Positions 52,530-63,148 of a stretch of DNA of 64,000 nucleotides are shown here, one piece after another. A program made the position numbers and the translations under genes. How positions within the stretch are numbered: the stretch's first letter is position 1; each line of letters opens with the position of its first letter. Source of the DNA: Luteimonas saliphila (GTDB lineage: Bacteria > Pseudomonadota > Gammaproteobacteria > Xanthomonadales > Xanthomonadaceae); assembly GCF_016774335.1 (NCBI RefSeq), contig NZ_JAETWA010000042.1, positions 137,121 to 201,120 of the forward strand, in the 5' to 3' direction. The notes beneath the pieces were generated by a model, which saw only the letters and a list, made by a program, of their open reading frames with translations, made no database searches and was not told where the DNA came from.

Positions 52530-52776
52530 GAACTTCGGACGCCGGCCCGCGCGAGGATGCAGGTGTTTCCTGATGGCCCGGCAGCTTGCCGCTCGCGCGG
52601 TGTTCCCTGCCCGCGAAAGGAGTACGCCGTCGCAGAACGCGACGCGTAGCGTGCCTGCCAAGGAATCTCTAACGATTGCTTCATCGCCAAGTGGGGGCGA
52701 CCCACCGACGCTGTCCACGGGACAGGGACACGGATCGTCAATCCGGCGACCATTCACACCAGGGAGGAAGGCGACG

Positions 52777-53013
52777 ATGAGAATATCAACGCGAAGCGTG
52801 AGGCTGGCGGTACTGGCCACATTCCTGACTTTGTCGCTTGGCGTGGGCGCCGCTACCGAAACGGGAGGCGAGGCGAACTGCTGCTATCCCGGATCGGTGA
52901 TCTACTACGACGAGGCGGGTGCCGTCGTGGGCGTACGCATGTACGGATGCGGCGATCCTGGCTGGGGCGTGGTGACGCCGCGAGCCAGGGCGGTCGACGG
53001 CTGCATCATGTAG
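52777..53013 (+). CDS. Small secreted Cys-containing protein, DUF6289-like
   Basis: A 78-residue protein with a signal peptide (MRISTRSVRLAVLATF, cut near GVGA, residue 25). The mature domain of about 50 residues has CC, a YYDEAGAVVGVR segment, GCGDPGWGVVTPRA and a final Cys, giving four cysteines for possible disulfides. The YY...VVG...C...G.VT pattern resembles DUF6289. A strong AGGGAGGA ribosome site precedes ATG 52777. The 247-bp spacer before it holds no other gene. Function is unknown. Confidence 0.7.
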   Translation: MRISTRSVRLAVLATFLTLSLGVGAATETGGEANCCYPGSVIYYDEAGAVVGVRMYGCGDPGWGVVTPRARAVDGCIM

Positions 53014-53044
53014 CTGTCGCATCGCCATTGCGGCAGTGCCAACG

Positions 53045-53072
53045 GCAACGGCCCGATGTCGCGGGCCGTTGC
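53045..53072. terminator. Convergent-gene hairpin
   Basis: Arms GCAACGGCCC / GGGCCGTTGC (10 bp, perfect) with an 8-nt loop lie between the small secreted protein and the convergent GNAT gene. No T-tract is seen. Confidence 0.5.
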
Positions 53073-53080
53073 GGTCGGCA

Positions 53081-53668
53081 TCAACGCGGACGATCGCGCC
53101 AGTCCTGCACGAGCAGGCCGTGGAGCTCGGAGTCGGTAGGCTCGTCGCCGACGAAGAAGCGCTCGCGCAGCACGCCCTCGGGGCGGAAACCCAGCCGCCC
53201 CAGCAGGTTTCGCGAAGCCTCGTTGCGCGGGTCGATGTCGGCCTCGATGCGGTGCAGGGCGAGGTCGCGGAAGCCCCAGTCGAGCGCGAGGGCGACGGCC
53301 TCGGACGCCAGCCCGCGACCCCACAGTTCGGAACGCAGCGCGTACCCGATCTCCGCGCGCCGGTGGCGGGCGTCGAAGCGGAACAGGGTGCAACTGCCGA
53401 TCACGCGCCCGTCGCGGGGGTCGGCGATCAGCCAGTTCAGCATCTCGCGGCGGTCGAACGCGTCGAGCATCTCTTCGATCTTGCCCTGCGCCTGCTCAAG
53501 TGCCTGCATCGGCGCACTGCTCCAGTAGCGCATCACCGCGGCATCGGAAAACAAGGCGAATACGTCATCCGCGTCCTCCGGGCGCGGGCCGCGCAGGCGC
53601 ACGCGCGGTCCCGACAGCGTGGGAAACGCCGGGAGGGCGGCGAGGCGGGTGTTGATGTCCACGGACAT
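53081..53668 (-). CDS. RimJ/RimL-type GNAT acetyltransferase
   Basis: A GNAT protein of about 195 residues. The family start is RVRLRGPRPEDADDVFALFSD, the acetyl-CoA loop is ELWGRGLASEAV, and the C-terminal HRIEADIDPRNEASRNLLGRLGFRPEG is typical of RimJ-like N-acetyltransferases that modify protein N-termini or small amines. ATG 53668 and ATG 53683 are both possible; neither has a strong ribosome site. Confidence 0.85.
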   Translation of the reverse strand: MSVDINTRLAALPAFPTLSGPRVRLRGPRPEDADDVFALFSDAAVMRYWSSAPMQALEQAQGKIEEMLDAFDRREMLNWLIADPRDGRVIGSCTLFRFDARHRRAEIGYALRSELWGRGLASEAVALALDWGFRDLALHRIEADIDPRNEASRNLLGRLGFRPEGVLRERFFVGDEPTDSELHGLLVQDWRDRPR

Positions 53669-53755
53669 GTGCGATATCGCCATCTGGCTGGGCTAGGATA
53701 GCGGGCTTGCGCAGCGGCGACGCCGCGAATCCTTACGTCTGCAACGAGTCCCTTC

Positions 53756-55222
<1,467 letters not shown>

Positions 55223-55249
55223 CGGCGCGGCGCGAGTGCTGCCGCGCCG
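55223..55249 (+). terminator. Hairpin after pyk
   Basis: Arms CGGCGCGGC / GCCGCGCCG (9 bp) with a 9-nt loop begin right after the pyk stop. No T-tract follows, so it may only stabilise the mRNA end. Confidence 0.4.
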
Positions 55250-55297
55250 GGCGGGTTCCGCCCGAGGCCGCGCGGCGGCCGCAGCGGCGGCAGCCGC

Positions 55298-55303
55298 TAT
55301 AAT
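55298..55303 (+). promoter_or_regulatory. -10 element TATAAT for the aldolase gene
   Basis: A perfect -10 hexamer lies 30 bp before the aldolase ATG. The region 16-18 bp upstream is GC-only with no -35 box. It indicates independent expression of the aldolase from pyk. Confidence 0.55.
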
Positions 55304-55333
55304 CCCGCATCTTTCCAGCGGGGCCGAGACCAC

Positions 55334-56344
55334 ATGAGCATCGAAACCCTCGCCGAAACCGCCCGGGCGATGGTCGCCGCGGGCAAGGGCATCCTGGCGA
55401 TCGACGAGTCGACCAGTACGCTCGCCAGGCGCTTCGAAGGCGTCGGCGTCCCCAACAACGAAGCCAATCGTCGCGCCTATCGCGAACTGTTGCTGAGCAC
55501 GCCGCGGCTGGGCCAGTACATCAGCGGCGCGATCCTGTACGACGAGACGATCCGCCAGTCGACCCGCGACGGCGTGCCGTTCACCCGGGTCATGGCCGAC
55601 AACGGCATCCTGCCGGGGATCAAGGTCGACAAGGGCACCCAGCCGCTGGCCGGTTGCCCCGGCGAGGTGGTGACGGAGGGCCTCGACGGCCTGCGCCCGC
55701 GCCTGGAGGAGTACTACAAGCTGGGCGCGCGTTTCGCCAAGTGGCGCGCGGTGATCCGCATCGGCGACGACATCCCGTCGGGCACCTGCATCGAGGCCAA
55801 CAGCCACGCGCTGGCGCGTTACGCCGCGCTGTGCCAGGAACAGGGCCTGGTGCCGATGGTCGAGCCGGAGGTGCTGATGGACGGCGATCACGACATCGAG
55901 ACCAGCTACGAGGTGCACGAGGTGGTGCTGCGCTCGCTGTTCGACGCCCTGTACCAGCACAGCGTCGCGCTGGAAGGCACGATCCTCAAGGCTTCGATGG
56001 TGCTGCCGGGCAAGGACAGCGGCGAGGACGCCACCATCGAGGAAGTCGCCGAGGCGACCCTGATGTGCCTGAAGTCGACCGTGCCGGCGATCCTGCCGGG
56101 CATCGTGTTCCTGTCCGGCGGGCAGGACGATCAGGCCGCCACCGCGCACCTGGACGCGATGAACCGGATGGGTCCGCATCCCTGGCCGCTGTCGTTCTCC
56201 TACGGCCGCGCGATGCAGTCGGCGGCGCTCAAGATCTGGTCGCAGGACCTGGCCGGCAATGTCGGCAAGGCGCAGGACACGGTATTCGCCCGCGCACGGG
56301 ACAACGGCCTGGCGGCGCAGGGGCAATGGGGCGAAGCGGCCTGA
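55334..56344 (+). CDS. Class I fructose-bisphosphate aldolase
   Basis: A 336-residue Schiff-base aldolase that splits fructose 1,6-bisphosphate. The eukaryotic-type class I signature is clear: GKGILAIDESTSTLARRFEGVGV, FAKWRAVIRI, VEPEVLMDGDHDIE and the lysine motif EGTILKASMVLPG, followed by VPAILPGIVFLSGGQDDQAATAHL. It needs no metal, unlike class II enzymes more usual in gammaproteobacteria, but class I forms are common in xanthomonads. Confidence 0.95.
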   Translation: MSIETLAETARAMVAAGKGILAIDESTSTLARRFEGVGVPNNEANRRAYRELLLSTPRLGQYISGAILYDETIRQSTRDGVPFTRVMADNGILPGIKVDKGTQPLAGCPGEVVTEGLDGLRPRLEEYYKLGARFAKWRAVIRIGDDIPSGTCIEANSHALARYAALCQEQGLVPMVEPEVLMDGDHDIETSYEVHEVVLRSLFDALYQHSVALEGTILKASMVLPGKDSGEDATIEEVAEATLMCLKSTVPAILPGIVFLSGGQDDQAATAHLDAMNRMGPHPWPLSFSYGRAMQSAALKIWSQDLAGNVGKAQDTVFARARDNGLAAQGQWGEAA

Positions 56345-56554
56345 CCCGATCCGGGAGTGTTCGCCCCGTCTTCACGCGGCGCCGTTGCGGTGGTCGTCCG
56401 GTGGCTGCGGACACACCGAACGTCGATCCAGCGCGTCGCCGCGTCGCGTTCGCCGGTGCAGGCTCCGTAACGCGCGTCGACGGTATCGGTTGACGCGATC
56501 GCGCTCGATCGAGGCCCCGCCTAATGGCAGGGGTCCGGGTTCACGCCGGCCCGA

Positions 56555-56560
56555 TAGAAT
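56555..56560 (+). promoter_or_regulatory. Possible -10 element of the RND operon
   Basis: TAGAAT lies 27 bp before the adaptor ATG in a 243-bp spacer that holds no gene. No clear -35 box or regulator site was recognised. Confidence 0.4.
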
Positions 56561-56587
56561 CGAACGGTTTCCCCACCCGCGTCGACG

Positions 56588-57718
56588 ATGCCTGCCCACC
56601 TCCGCACCCTGTCGCCCCAGATCCTGCTCCTCGCCGGCGTCTGCCTCCTGCTCGGTGCGTGCGGCAGGGACGCCACGTCCGCCGGCCCGGGGATTGCGGT
56701 GCCGGCCGCCGTGGTGACCACGACGCGGGTCGCGCTGGAGCCGTGGAACGACACGATCTCCGCGCTCGGCACCGCGACCGCGCGCGAATCGGTCACGATC
56801 ACCGCCAAGGTCAGCGAGACCGTCGAACGCGTGCATTTCGACAGTGGCGACGAGGTGGCCGCGGGCGCGACCCTGATCACGCTGTCGGGCAACCAGCAGT
56901 TGGCCGCGCTGCAGGCCGCCGAGGCCGAGGCCAAGGAAGCCGAACAGCAGTTCCGCCGGGGCAGTGAGCTGGTACAGCAGCAGCTGATCGCGCGTTCGCA
57001 GCTCGATACCCAGCGAGCGACCCGCGACGCGACGCTCGCACGCGTCGCGCAGATGCGCGCGGATATCGGCGACCGCAGCATCCGCGCACCCTTCGCGGGC
57101 GTGCTGGGCATCCGCCAGGTGAGCCCGGGCGCGCTGGTCACGCCGGGCACGGTGGTGGCCACGCTCGACGACATCTCGCGCGTCCACGTCGACTTCCCGG
57201 TCCCGGAGGTGCACATCGCGCACCTTGCCCAGGGGCAGTCGCTCACGGGCACCAGCGTCGCGTACCCCGACCGCTCGTTCGAGGGCGAGGTGTCGAGCGT
57301 CGACACCCGCGTCGACCCCGGCACGCGCGCGGTGCTGGTCCGCGGCGATTTCCCCAACCCCGAGCGCCGCCTGCGCCCGGGCATGCTGCTGCAGGTGCGA
57401 CTCGCCAAGCCCGGGCGGGAGGCGCTGGTGCTGCCCGAACTGGCGGTGGTGCAGGTGGGTCGCGACACGTTCGTCTGGCGGGTGAAGGACGACGACACGG
57501 TGGAGCGCGCCACGATCACCGTCGGCGAGCGCCGCGCCGGGAGCGTCGAGGTGCTGGAGGGCGTCGCCGCGGGCGACCGGATCGTCGTCGAGGGTACCGG
57601 CAAGCTGCGTCCGGGAGTGGCGGTGAGCGAAGCGCCGGCGCCCGAGCCGGGGCCGCAGACGGCGCAGCCGCCGGGCCAGGCGCAGCGACAGCCGGCGGCG
57701 GGCGTCCGGGAAGGCTGA
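56588..57718 (+). CDS. RND efflux periplasmic adaptor lipoprotein
   Basis: A 376-residue membrane-fusion protein. Signal peptide with lipobox LLGAC (Cys25) anchors it to the inner membrane. The barrel-sandwich (lipoyl) halves, VTITAKVSETVERVHFDSGDEVAAGATL and IRAPFAGVLGIRQVSPGALVTPG, flank a helical hairpin. Beta-barrel and membrane-proximal domains follow, then a Pro/Gln-rich tail. It joins the pump encoded 6 bp downstream to an outer-membrane channel. Confidence 0.92.
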   Translation: MPAHLRTLSPQILLLAGVCLLLGACGRDATSAGPGIAVPAAVVTTTRVALEPWNDTISALGTATARESVTITAKVSETVERVHFDSGDEVAAGATLITLSGNQQLAALQAAEAEAKEAEQQFRRGSELVQQQLIARSQLDTQRATRDATLARVAQMRADIGDRSIRAPFAGVLGIRQVSPGALVTPGTVVATLDDISRVHVDFPVPEVHIAHLAQGQSLTGTSVAYPDRSFEGEVSSVDTRVDPGTRAVLVRGDFPNPERRLRPGMLLQVRLAKPGREALVLPELAVVQVGRDTFVWRVKDDDTVERATITVGERRAGSVEVLEGVAAGDRIVVEGTGKLRPGVAVSEAPAPEPGPQTAQPPGQAQRQPAAGVREG

Positions 57719-57724
57719 CCGGCC

Positions 57725-60700
57725 ATGATGCTCTCCGACATCTCCATCAAGCGGCCGGTCTTCGCGATCGTCATGAGTCTGCTGCTCGTGGTGCTGGGCC
57801 TGATGTCGTTCATGCGCCTGACCCTGCGCGAGCTGCCCAACATCGACCCGCCGATCGTCTCGGTCGAGGTGACCTATCCCGGCGCGTCCGCGGCCGTGGT
57901 CGAGACCCGGGTGACGCAGATCCTCGAGGACGCGCTGTCGGGCATCGAGGGCATCAATACGATCCAGTCGCAGAGCCGCAACGGCCGCGCCGACGTCACC
58001 ATCGAGTTCAACCTCACCCGCGACATCGAGGCCGCCGCCAACGACGTGCGCGACCGCATCAGCCGGGTCATGGACCGGATGCCGGACGAGGCGGATCCGC
58101 CCGAGATCTCCAAGGTCGAGGCCGACGCCGAAGTCATCGTGTGGCTCAACATGCGCTCCACGGTGATGGACACGATGGAGCTGACCGACTACGCCGACCG
58201 CTACATCGTCGACCGGCTGTCGGCGCTCGACGGGGTGGCGCGCGTGCAGCTCGGCGGCGGCCAGCGCTACGCGATGCGGATCTGGCTGGACCGCGACGCG
58301 ATGGCCGCGCGCGGGATCACCGCGTCCGACGTCGAGAATGCGCTGCGCAGCGAGAACGTCGAACTGCCAGCGGGCCGGATCGAGTCGGAGACGCGCGACT
58401 TCACCCTCCGGGTCGAGCGCGGCTACCGCGAACCGGCGCAGTTCGCGCAGGTCCCGCTGCGCAAGGGCGACGACGGCTACGTGGTCCGGCTCGGCGACGT
58501 CGCCCAGGTCGAGCTGGGGCCGGAGGAGCGCCGCGCCTACCTGCGCAGCAACGGCGTGCCGAACGTCGGCCTGGGCATCGTGCGCACCTCGACCGCGAAC
58601 GCGCTCGATGTGGCCCGCGCCGCGCGTGCCGAGGCCGAGGTGATCCAGCAGACCCTGCCGGCGGGCACCGAGATCTTCATCGCCTACGACGGCACCACCT
58701 TCATCGACGCCTCGATCAAGCGCGTGTACTGGACGCTGTTCGAGGCCATGGCCCTGGTCTTCCTGGTGATCTGGCTGTTCCTGGGCAGCCTGCGCGCCGC
58801 ATTGATTCCCGCGGTCACGGTGCCGGTGTGCCTGATCGCGGCATTCATCGCCCTGTACGCGTTCGGCTACTCGATCAACCTGCTCACCCTGCTGGCGCTG
58901 GTGCTGTGCATCGGCCTGGTGGTGGACGACGCGATCATCGTGCTGGAGAACGCGCAGCGCCGGGTCGACCTCGGCGAGCCCTCCCTGGTCGCGGCACGGC
59001 GCGGCACGGCGCAGGTCGCGTTCGCGGTGATCGCGACCACCGCGGTGCTGGTGTCGGTGTTCCTCCCGATCGGTTTCATGGAAGGCAACACCGGCCGCCT
59101 GTTCCGCGAACTGTCGGTGGCGCTGGCCGGCGCGGTGGCGTTGTCGGCCTTCATCGCGCTCACGCTCACGCCGATGATGTGTTCCAAGCTGCTGCGCCCG
59201 CATGGCAAGGTCACCGGCTTCAACGCGTGGATGAACCGGCAGCTCGGGCGCGTGAGCGCCGGTTACGGCCGACGGGTGTCGCGGCTGGTCGCGTTGCCGG
59301 CCGGCCGTCTGCTGCTGGTGGTGCTGTCGGTGATGGCGCTGTGCGCCGCGCTGGCGGCGCTGCTGTTCCTGCGGGTGCCGAGCGAGCTGGCGCCGGCCGA
59401 GGATCGCGGCCGCTTCTTCGTGATGGTGGACGGCCCGGAGGGCGCCGGTTTCGATTACACGGTCTCGCAGATGCAGCAGGTCGAGCGGATCGTCCTCGGC
59501 CAGGTGGGCGAGGGCAAGCCGATCGAGCGCGCCAACTCGCGCGTGCCGCGCGGCTGGGGCGGCAGCGAGGAGATGCACACCGGCCAGGTCATCGTGTTCC
59601 TGGAAGACTGGGGAATCCGCAAGGAAACCACCGACGAGGTGGTGGCCGACCTGCGTGCCCGGTTCGCGGCATTGCCCGGCGTGCAGGCGCGCGCCAACGT
59701 GCCGGGCGGCCTGGTCGGCAGTCGCGGACAGCGCTACCAGCTGGTGCTCGGCGGACCGGACTACGCGGAGCTGGCGCAGTGGCGCGACCGCGTGCTCGCC
59801 CGCATGGAGGACAACGACGGGATCCAGGATCCCGATTCGGACTACAAGGAAACGCGGCCGCAGATGCGCGTGGAGATCGATCGCGCGCGCGCGGCGGACC
59901 TCGGGGTCTCGGTCACCGAGATCGGGCGCACGCTGGAGACGATGATGGGCTCGCGCCGCGTCACCACCTACGTCGACAACGGCGAGGAGTACGAGGTGGT
60001 GCTGCAGGCGGGCCGCGAGACCCGGATGACGCCCGCCGACCTGGCCGACACCTATGTGCGCGGCCGCGACGATTCCATGATCCCGTTGTCGAACCTGGTC
60101 ACGCTCGGCGAGATCGCCGAACCGGGCAGCTTCAACCGGTTCAACCGCCTGCGTGCGATCACCATCAGCGCCGGCCTCGCCCCGGGCTACAGCATGGGCG
60201 AGGCGATCGACTGGACCCGGCAGGTGGTCGAGGAGGAACTGCCGGACTACGCGCAGATCGACTGGCGGGGCGAGTCGCGCGAGTACCAGAGTGCCGGCGG
60301 TGCGGTGCTGCTGACCTTCGCCATGGCGCTGCTGATCGTCTACCTCGTGCTCGCCGCGCAGTTCGAGAGCTTCCTCCACCCGCTGGTGATCATGCTCACC
60401 GTGCCGCTGGCGGTGCTCGGCGCGCTGATCGGGCTGTGGATGACCGGCGGCACGCTCAACCTGTTCAGCCAGATCGGCATCGTGATGCTGGTGGGACTGG
60501 CGGCGAAGAACGGCATCCTGATCGTCGAGTTCGCCAACCAGTTGCGCGACGAGGGCCAGAGCGTGCGCGAGGCGATCGCCGAATCCTCCGCGGTGCGGTT
60601 GCGGCCGATCCTGATGACCTCGGCGGCGACGATCATGGGCGCGGTGCCGCTGGTGGTGGCCGGCGGACCGGGCTCGGCCAGCCGGGCCACGATCGGCGTG

Positions 60701-60859
60701 GTGATCATCTTCGGCGTGGCCTTCGCCACCCTGCTGTCGCTGTTCGTGGTACCGGCGTTCTACGCCCTGCTGGCGCCGTTCACCCGCTCGCCCGACGCGC
60801 TGGCGAAGAAGCTGGAGAAGATGGAAGAAGAAGTCGCGCCGGTGAGCGGGCACGCCTGA
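57725..60859 (+). CDS. RND efflux pump permease (HAE1/MexF-MdtB-like)
   Basis: A 1044-residue inner-membrane proton antiporter with 12 expected helices and two large periplasmic loops. It starts MMLSDISIKRPVFAIVMSLL. The proton relay is visible as the Asp pair in LCIGLVVDDAIIVLENAQRR and the Lys in GLAAKNGILIVEFANQLRDEG. Substrates are probably drugs or hydrophobic compounds. Neither an outer-membrane factor gene nor a regulator accompanies the pair, so it likely uses a TolC-like channel encoded elsewhere. Confidence 0.94.
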   Translation: MMLSDISIKRPVFAIVMSLLLVVLGLMSFMRLTLRELPNIDPPIVSVEVTYPGASAAVVETRVTQILEDALSGIEGINTIQSQSRNGRADVTIEFNLTRDIEAAANDVRDRISRVMDRMPDEADPPEISKVEADAEVIVWLNMRSTVMDTMELTDYADRYIVDRLSALDGVARVQLGGGQRYAMRIWLDRDAMAARGITASDVENALRSENVELPAGRIESETRDFTLRVERGYREPAQFAQVPLRKGDDGYVVRLGDVAQVELGPEERRAYLRSNGVPNVGLGIVRTSTANALDVARAARAEAEVIQQTLPAGTEIFIAYDGTTFIDASIKRVYWTLFEAMALVFLVIWLFLGSLRAALIPAVTVPVCLIAAFIALYAFGYSINLLTLLALVLCIGLVVDDAIIVLENAQRRVDLGEPSLVAARRGTAQVAFAVIATTAVLVSVFLPIGFMEGNTGRLFRELSVALAGAVALSAFIALTLTPMMCSKLLRPHGKVTGFNAWMNRQLGRVSAGYGRRVSRLVALPAGRLLLVVLSVMALCAALAALLFLRVPSELAPAEDRGRFFVMVDGPEGAGFDYTVSQMQQVERIVLGQVGEGKPIERANSRVPRGWGGSEEMHTGQVIVFLEDWGIRKETTDEVVADLRARFAALPGVQARANVPGGLVGSRGQRYQLVLGGPDYAELAQWRDRVLARMEDNDGIQDPDSDYKETRPQMRVEIDRARAADLGVSVTEIGRTLETMMGSRRVTTYVDNGEEYEVVLQAGRETRMTPADLADTYVRGRDDSMIPLSNLVTLGEIAEPGSFNRFNRLRAITISAGLAPGYSMGEAIDWTRQVVEEELPDYAQIDWRGESREYQSAGGAVLLTFAMALLIVYLVLAAQFESFLHPLVIMLTVPLAVLGALIGLWMTGGTLNLFSQIGIVMLVGLAAKNGILIVEFANQLRDEGQSVREAIAESSAVRLRPILMTSAATIMGAVPLVVAGGPGSASRATIGVVIIFGVAFATLLSLFVVPAFYALLAPFTRSPDALAKKLEKMEEEVAPVSGHA

Positions 60860-60953
60860 GGCGGCCGACAGCGAGCGCGTTCCGGCGACGGGCGGGAGCG
60901 ACGCGCATCCGCGCGACGTGTAACCTGCCGCCGGCATTTCTTTCGGCACTGCG

Positions 60954-61505
60954 ATGCATCCGCCTGGCACGATCCTCACCGTCGACACCGGCATCCGCCT
61001 GCGCGCCTGGCGCGCGGACGACCTCGACGCGCTGCTGCGCCACGCGAACGACGCCCAGGTCTCGCGCGGTACCAGCGACCGTTTCCCGTTTCCCTACACC
61101 CGCGCCGATGGCGAGGCGTTCCTCGCGGGCCGGGTCGTGGACCTGTCCGATCCGGTGTTCGCGATCGAGATCGACGGGCAGGCCTGCGGCGGCATCGGCG
61201 CGCGCCGGCTCGCCGGCGAGCGCGACGTCGGTGCGGAGCTGGGCTACTGGCTGGGTCGCGCGCACTGGGGCCGGGGGCATATGACGCGGGTGGTGTCGAC
61301 GTTCGCGCCGTGGATCATCGAGGCGCTCGGTCTGCTGCGTCTGCAGGCGACCGTGCTCGACTTCAACACCGCCTCGGCGCGCGTGCTGCTGCGCAACGGC
61401 TTCGTCGAGGAAGGCGTGCTGCGCAGCGCGGTGCGCAAGCGCGGAACGGTGCACGATCTGCGCCTGTTCGCGCGGGTGGTCCTGCCACCCCCGGGGCAGC
61501 GCTGA
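60954..61505 (+). CDS. RimJ-type GNAT acetyltransferase
   Basis: A 183-residue GNAT protein: GIRLRAWRADDLDALLRHANDAQVSRGTSDRFPFPYT at the start, GYWLGRAHWGRGHMTRVV as the acetyl-CoA loop and LQATVLDFNTASARVLLRNGFVEEGVLR at the end. It is a relative of RimJ/RimL protein N-acetyltransferases; the acceptor is unknown. It lies 94 bp after the RND pump and may be separate from it. Confidence 0.87.
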   Translation: MHPPGTILTVDTGIRLRAWRADDLDALLRHANDAQVSRGTSDRFPFPYTRADGEAFLAGRVVDLSDPVFAIEIDGQACGGIGARRLAGERDVGAELGYWLGRAHWGRGHMTRVVSTFAPWIIEALGLLRLQATVLDFNTASARVLLRNGFVEEGVLRSAVRKRGTVHDLRLFARVVLPPPGQR

Positions 61506-61713
61506 GGCCACGGAACGCGAGGCGAGTGCATGCCGGGGGCCCGGTCCGTGCGCCCGCTAGGCCGTCGCCGGCGCATCCTGGCGGCGATTCCGGTCCCCGC
61601 CACCCGCGTTGCCCGGCGAGCGCTTCGCGTTTGCGGGCCGATGGGTCAGAATCGGCCGGTCCGCCAGCCGCGCGCCGGCTGCCGACCTCCCATCCGAAGC
61701 AAGGGGAACGTGC

Positions 61714-63147
61714 GTGGAACAGATCGTCAACACCCTCAACAGCTGGATCTGGAGTCCTCCGCTGATCTGGCTGTGCCTGGGCGCCGGCCTCTACTTCTCG
61801 ATCCGCACGCGCTTCCTGCAGGTACGCGGCGTGCGCGAGATGATCCGGCTGATGCTCTCGGGCGAGAAGTCCGCGGCCGGCGTCTCGCCGTTCCAGGCGC
61901 TGGCGCTGTCGCTGTCCGGGCGCGTGGGCATCGGCAACATCGCCGGCGTGGCGACTGCGATCTACTTCGGCGGTCCGGGTGCGGTGTTCTGGATGTGGGT
62001 GGTCGCCTTCCTCGGCGCGTCGACCGCCTACGTCGAATCGACGCTCGGCCAGATCTACAAGGAGACCGACGACAAGGGGCAGTATCGCGGCGGCCCTGCG
62101 TACTACATCGAGAAGGCGATGGGCCAGCGCTGGTACGCCTGGCTGTTCGCGCTGGTGACGGTGGTGGCCACCGGCTTCCTGCTGCCGGGCGTGCAGGCCA
62201 ACGGCATCGCCGCCAGCATGTTCAACGCCTGGGGCATCCCGCCGACCGCGACCGCGACGCTGCTGGTGGTCGCGCTGGGCTTCATCATCTTCGGCGGCGT
62301 CAAGCGCATCGCCGCGTTCGCGCAGGTGGTGGTGCCGTTCATGGCGCTGGCCTACATGCTGGTCGCGCTGGTGATCATGTTCCTCAACTACGCACAGATC
62401 CCGGAGATGTTCCTGCTGGTGTTCCGCAGCGCGTTCGGGATGGAAGCCGCGTTCGGCGCGGTGCTCGGCCTGGCGATCGAGTGGGGCGTGAAGCGCGGCA
62501 TCTATTCCAACGAGGCGGGGCAGGGCACCGGTCCGCATGCCGCGGCGGCGGCCGAGGTCTCGCACCCGGCCAAGCAGGGCTACGTGCAGGCGTTCTCGGT
62601 GTACGTGGACACGCTGCTGGTGTGCAGCGCGACCGCGTTCATGATCCTGTCGACGGGCATGTACAACGTCAACAGCCCCGAGGGCGGCATGCTGTACGAG
62701 GCGCTGCCGGGCATCGAGGTCGGGCCCGGCTTCGCGCAGAACGCGGTCGAAGGGATCCTGCCAGGATACGGCGCGGCCTTCGTGGCGCTCGCGCTGCTGT
62801 TCTTCGCATTCACCACGATCCTCGCCTACTACTACATGGCCGAGACCAACGTCGCCTACATCAACCGCAGGGTGCACCGGCCGTGGATGACGTTCGTGCT
62901 GCGCGTGGCGATCCTCGCGGCGGTGACCTTCGGCGCGGTACGCAGCGCGGAGATGGCGTGGACGCTGGGCGACATCGGTGTCGGGCTGATGGCCTGGCTC
63001 AACATCATCGCGATCCTGATCCTGCAGAAGCCGGCATTGGCCGCGCTGCGCGACTACGAGCGGCAGAAGGGCGAAGGGCTCGATCCGACCTTCGACCCCG
63101 AGGCGCTCGGCATCCGCAACGCCGATTTCTGGCGCAAGCGCGACTGA
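61714..63147 (+). CDS. Alanine/glycine:cation symporter (AGCS family)
   Basis: A 477-residue sodium- or proton-coupled amino-acid carrier with about 11 membrane helices. Family marks are FQALALSLSGRVGIGNIAGVATAIYFGGPGAVFWMW, YRGGPAYYIEKAMG and KRGIYSNEAGQGTGPHAAAAAEV. The start is GTG 61714, supported by AAGGGGA at 61701-61707. No glycine riboswitch was recognised in the 208-bp leader. Confidence 0.92.
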   Translation: MEQIVNTLNSWIWSPPLIWLCLGAGLYFSIRTRFLQVRGVREMIRLMLSGEKSAAGVSPFQALALSLSGRVGIGNIAGVATAIYFGGPGAVFWMWVVAFLGASTAYVESTLGQIYKETDDKGQYRGGPAYYIEKAMGQRWYAWLFALVTVVATGFLLPGVQANGIAASMFNAWGIPPTATATLLVVALGFIIFGGVKRIAAFAQVVVPFMALAYMLVALVIMFLNYAQIPEMFLLVFRSAFGMEAAFGAVLGLAIEWGVKRGIYSNEAGQGTGPHAAAAAEVSHPAKQGYVQAFSVYVDTLLVCSATAFMILSTGMYNVNSPEGGMLYEALPGIEVGPGFAQNAVEGILPGYGAAFVALALLFFAFTTILAYYYMAETNVAYINRRVHRPWMTFVLRVAILAAVTFGAVRSAEMAWTLGDIGVGLMAWLNIIAILILQKPALAALRDYERQKGEGLDPTFDPEALGIRNADFWRKRD

Positions 63148-63148
63148 C

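Noticed and set aside
56372..60994. Very long open frame opposite the RND genes
   Set aside because: It mirrors the codon pattern of the clearly real RND adaptor and pump. Its translation is His/Arg/Gln-rich low-complexity sequence without domains, typical of antisense shadows in GC-rich DNA.
61506..61713. Possible glycine riboswitch before the AGCS symporter
   Set aside because: AGCS genes are often under glycine riboswitch control, but no aptamer-like conserved core could be found in this spacer by eye.
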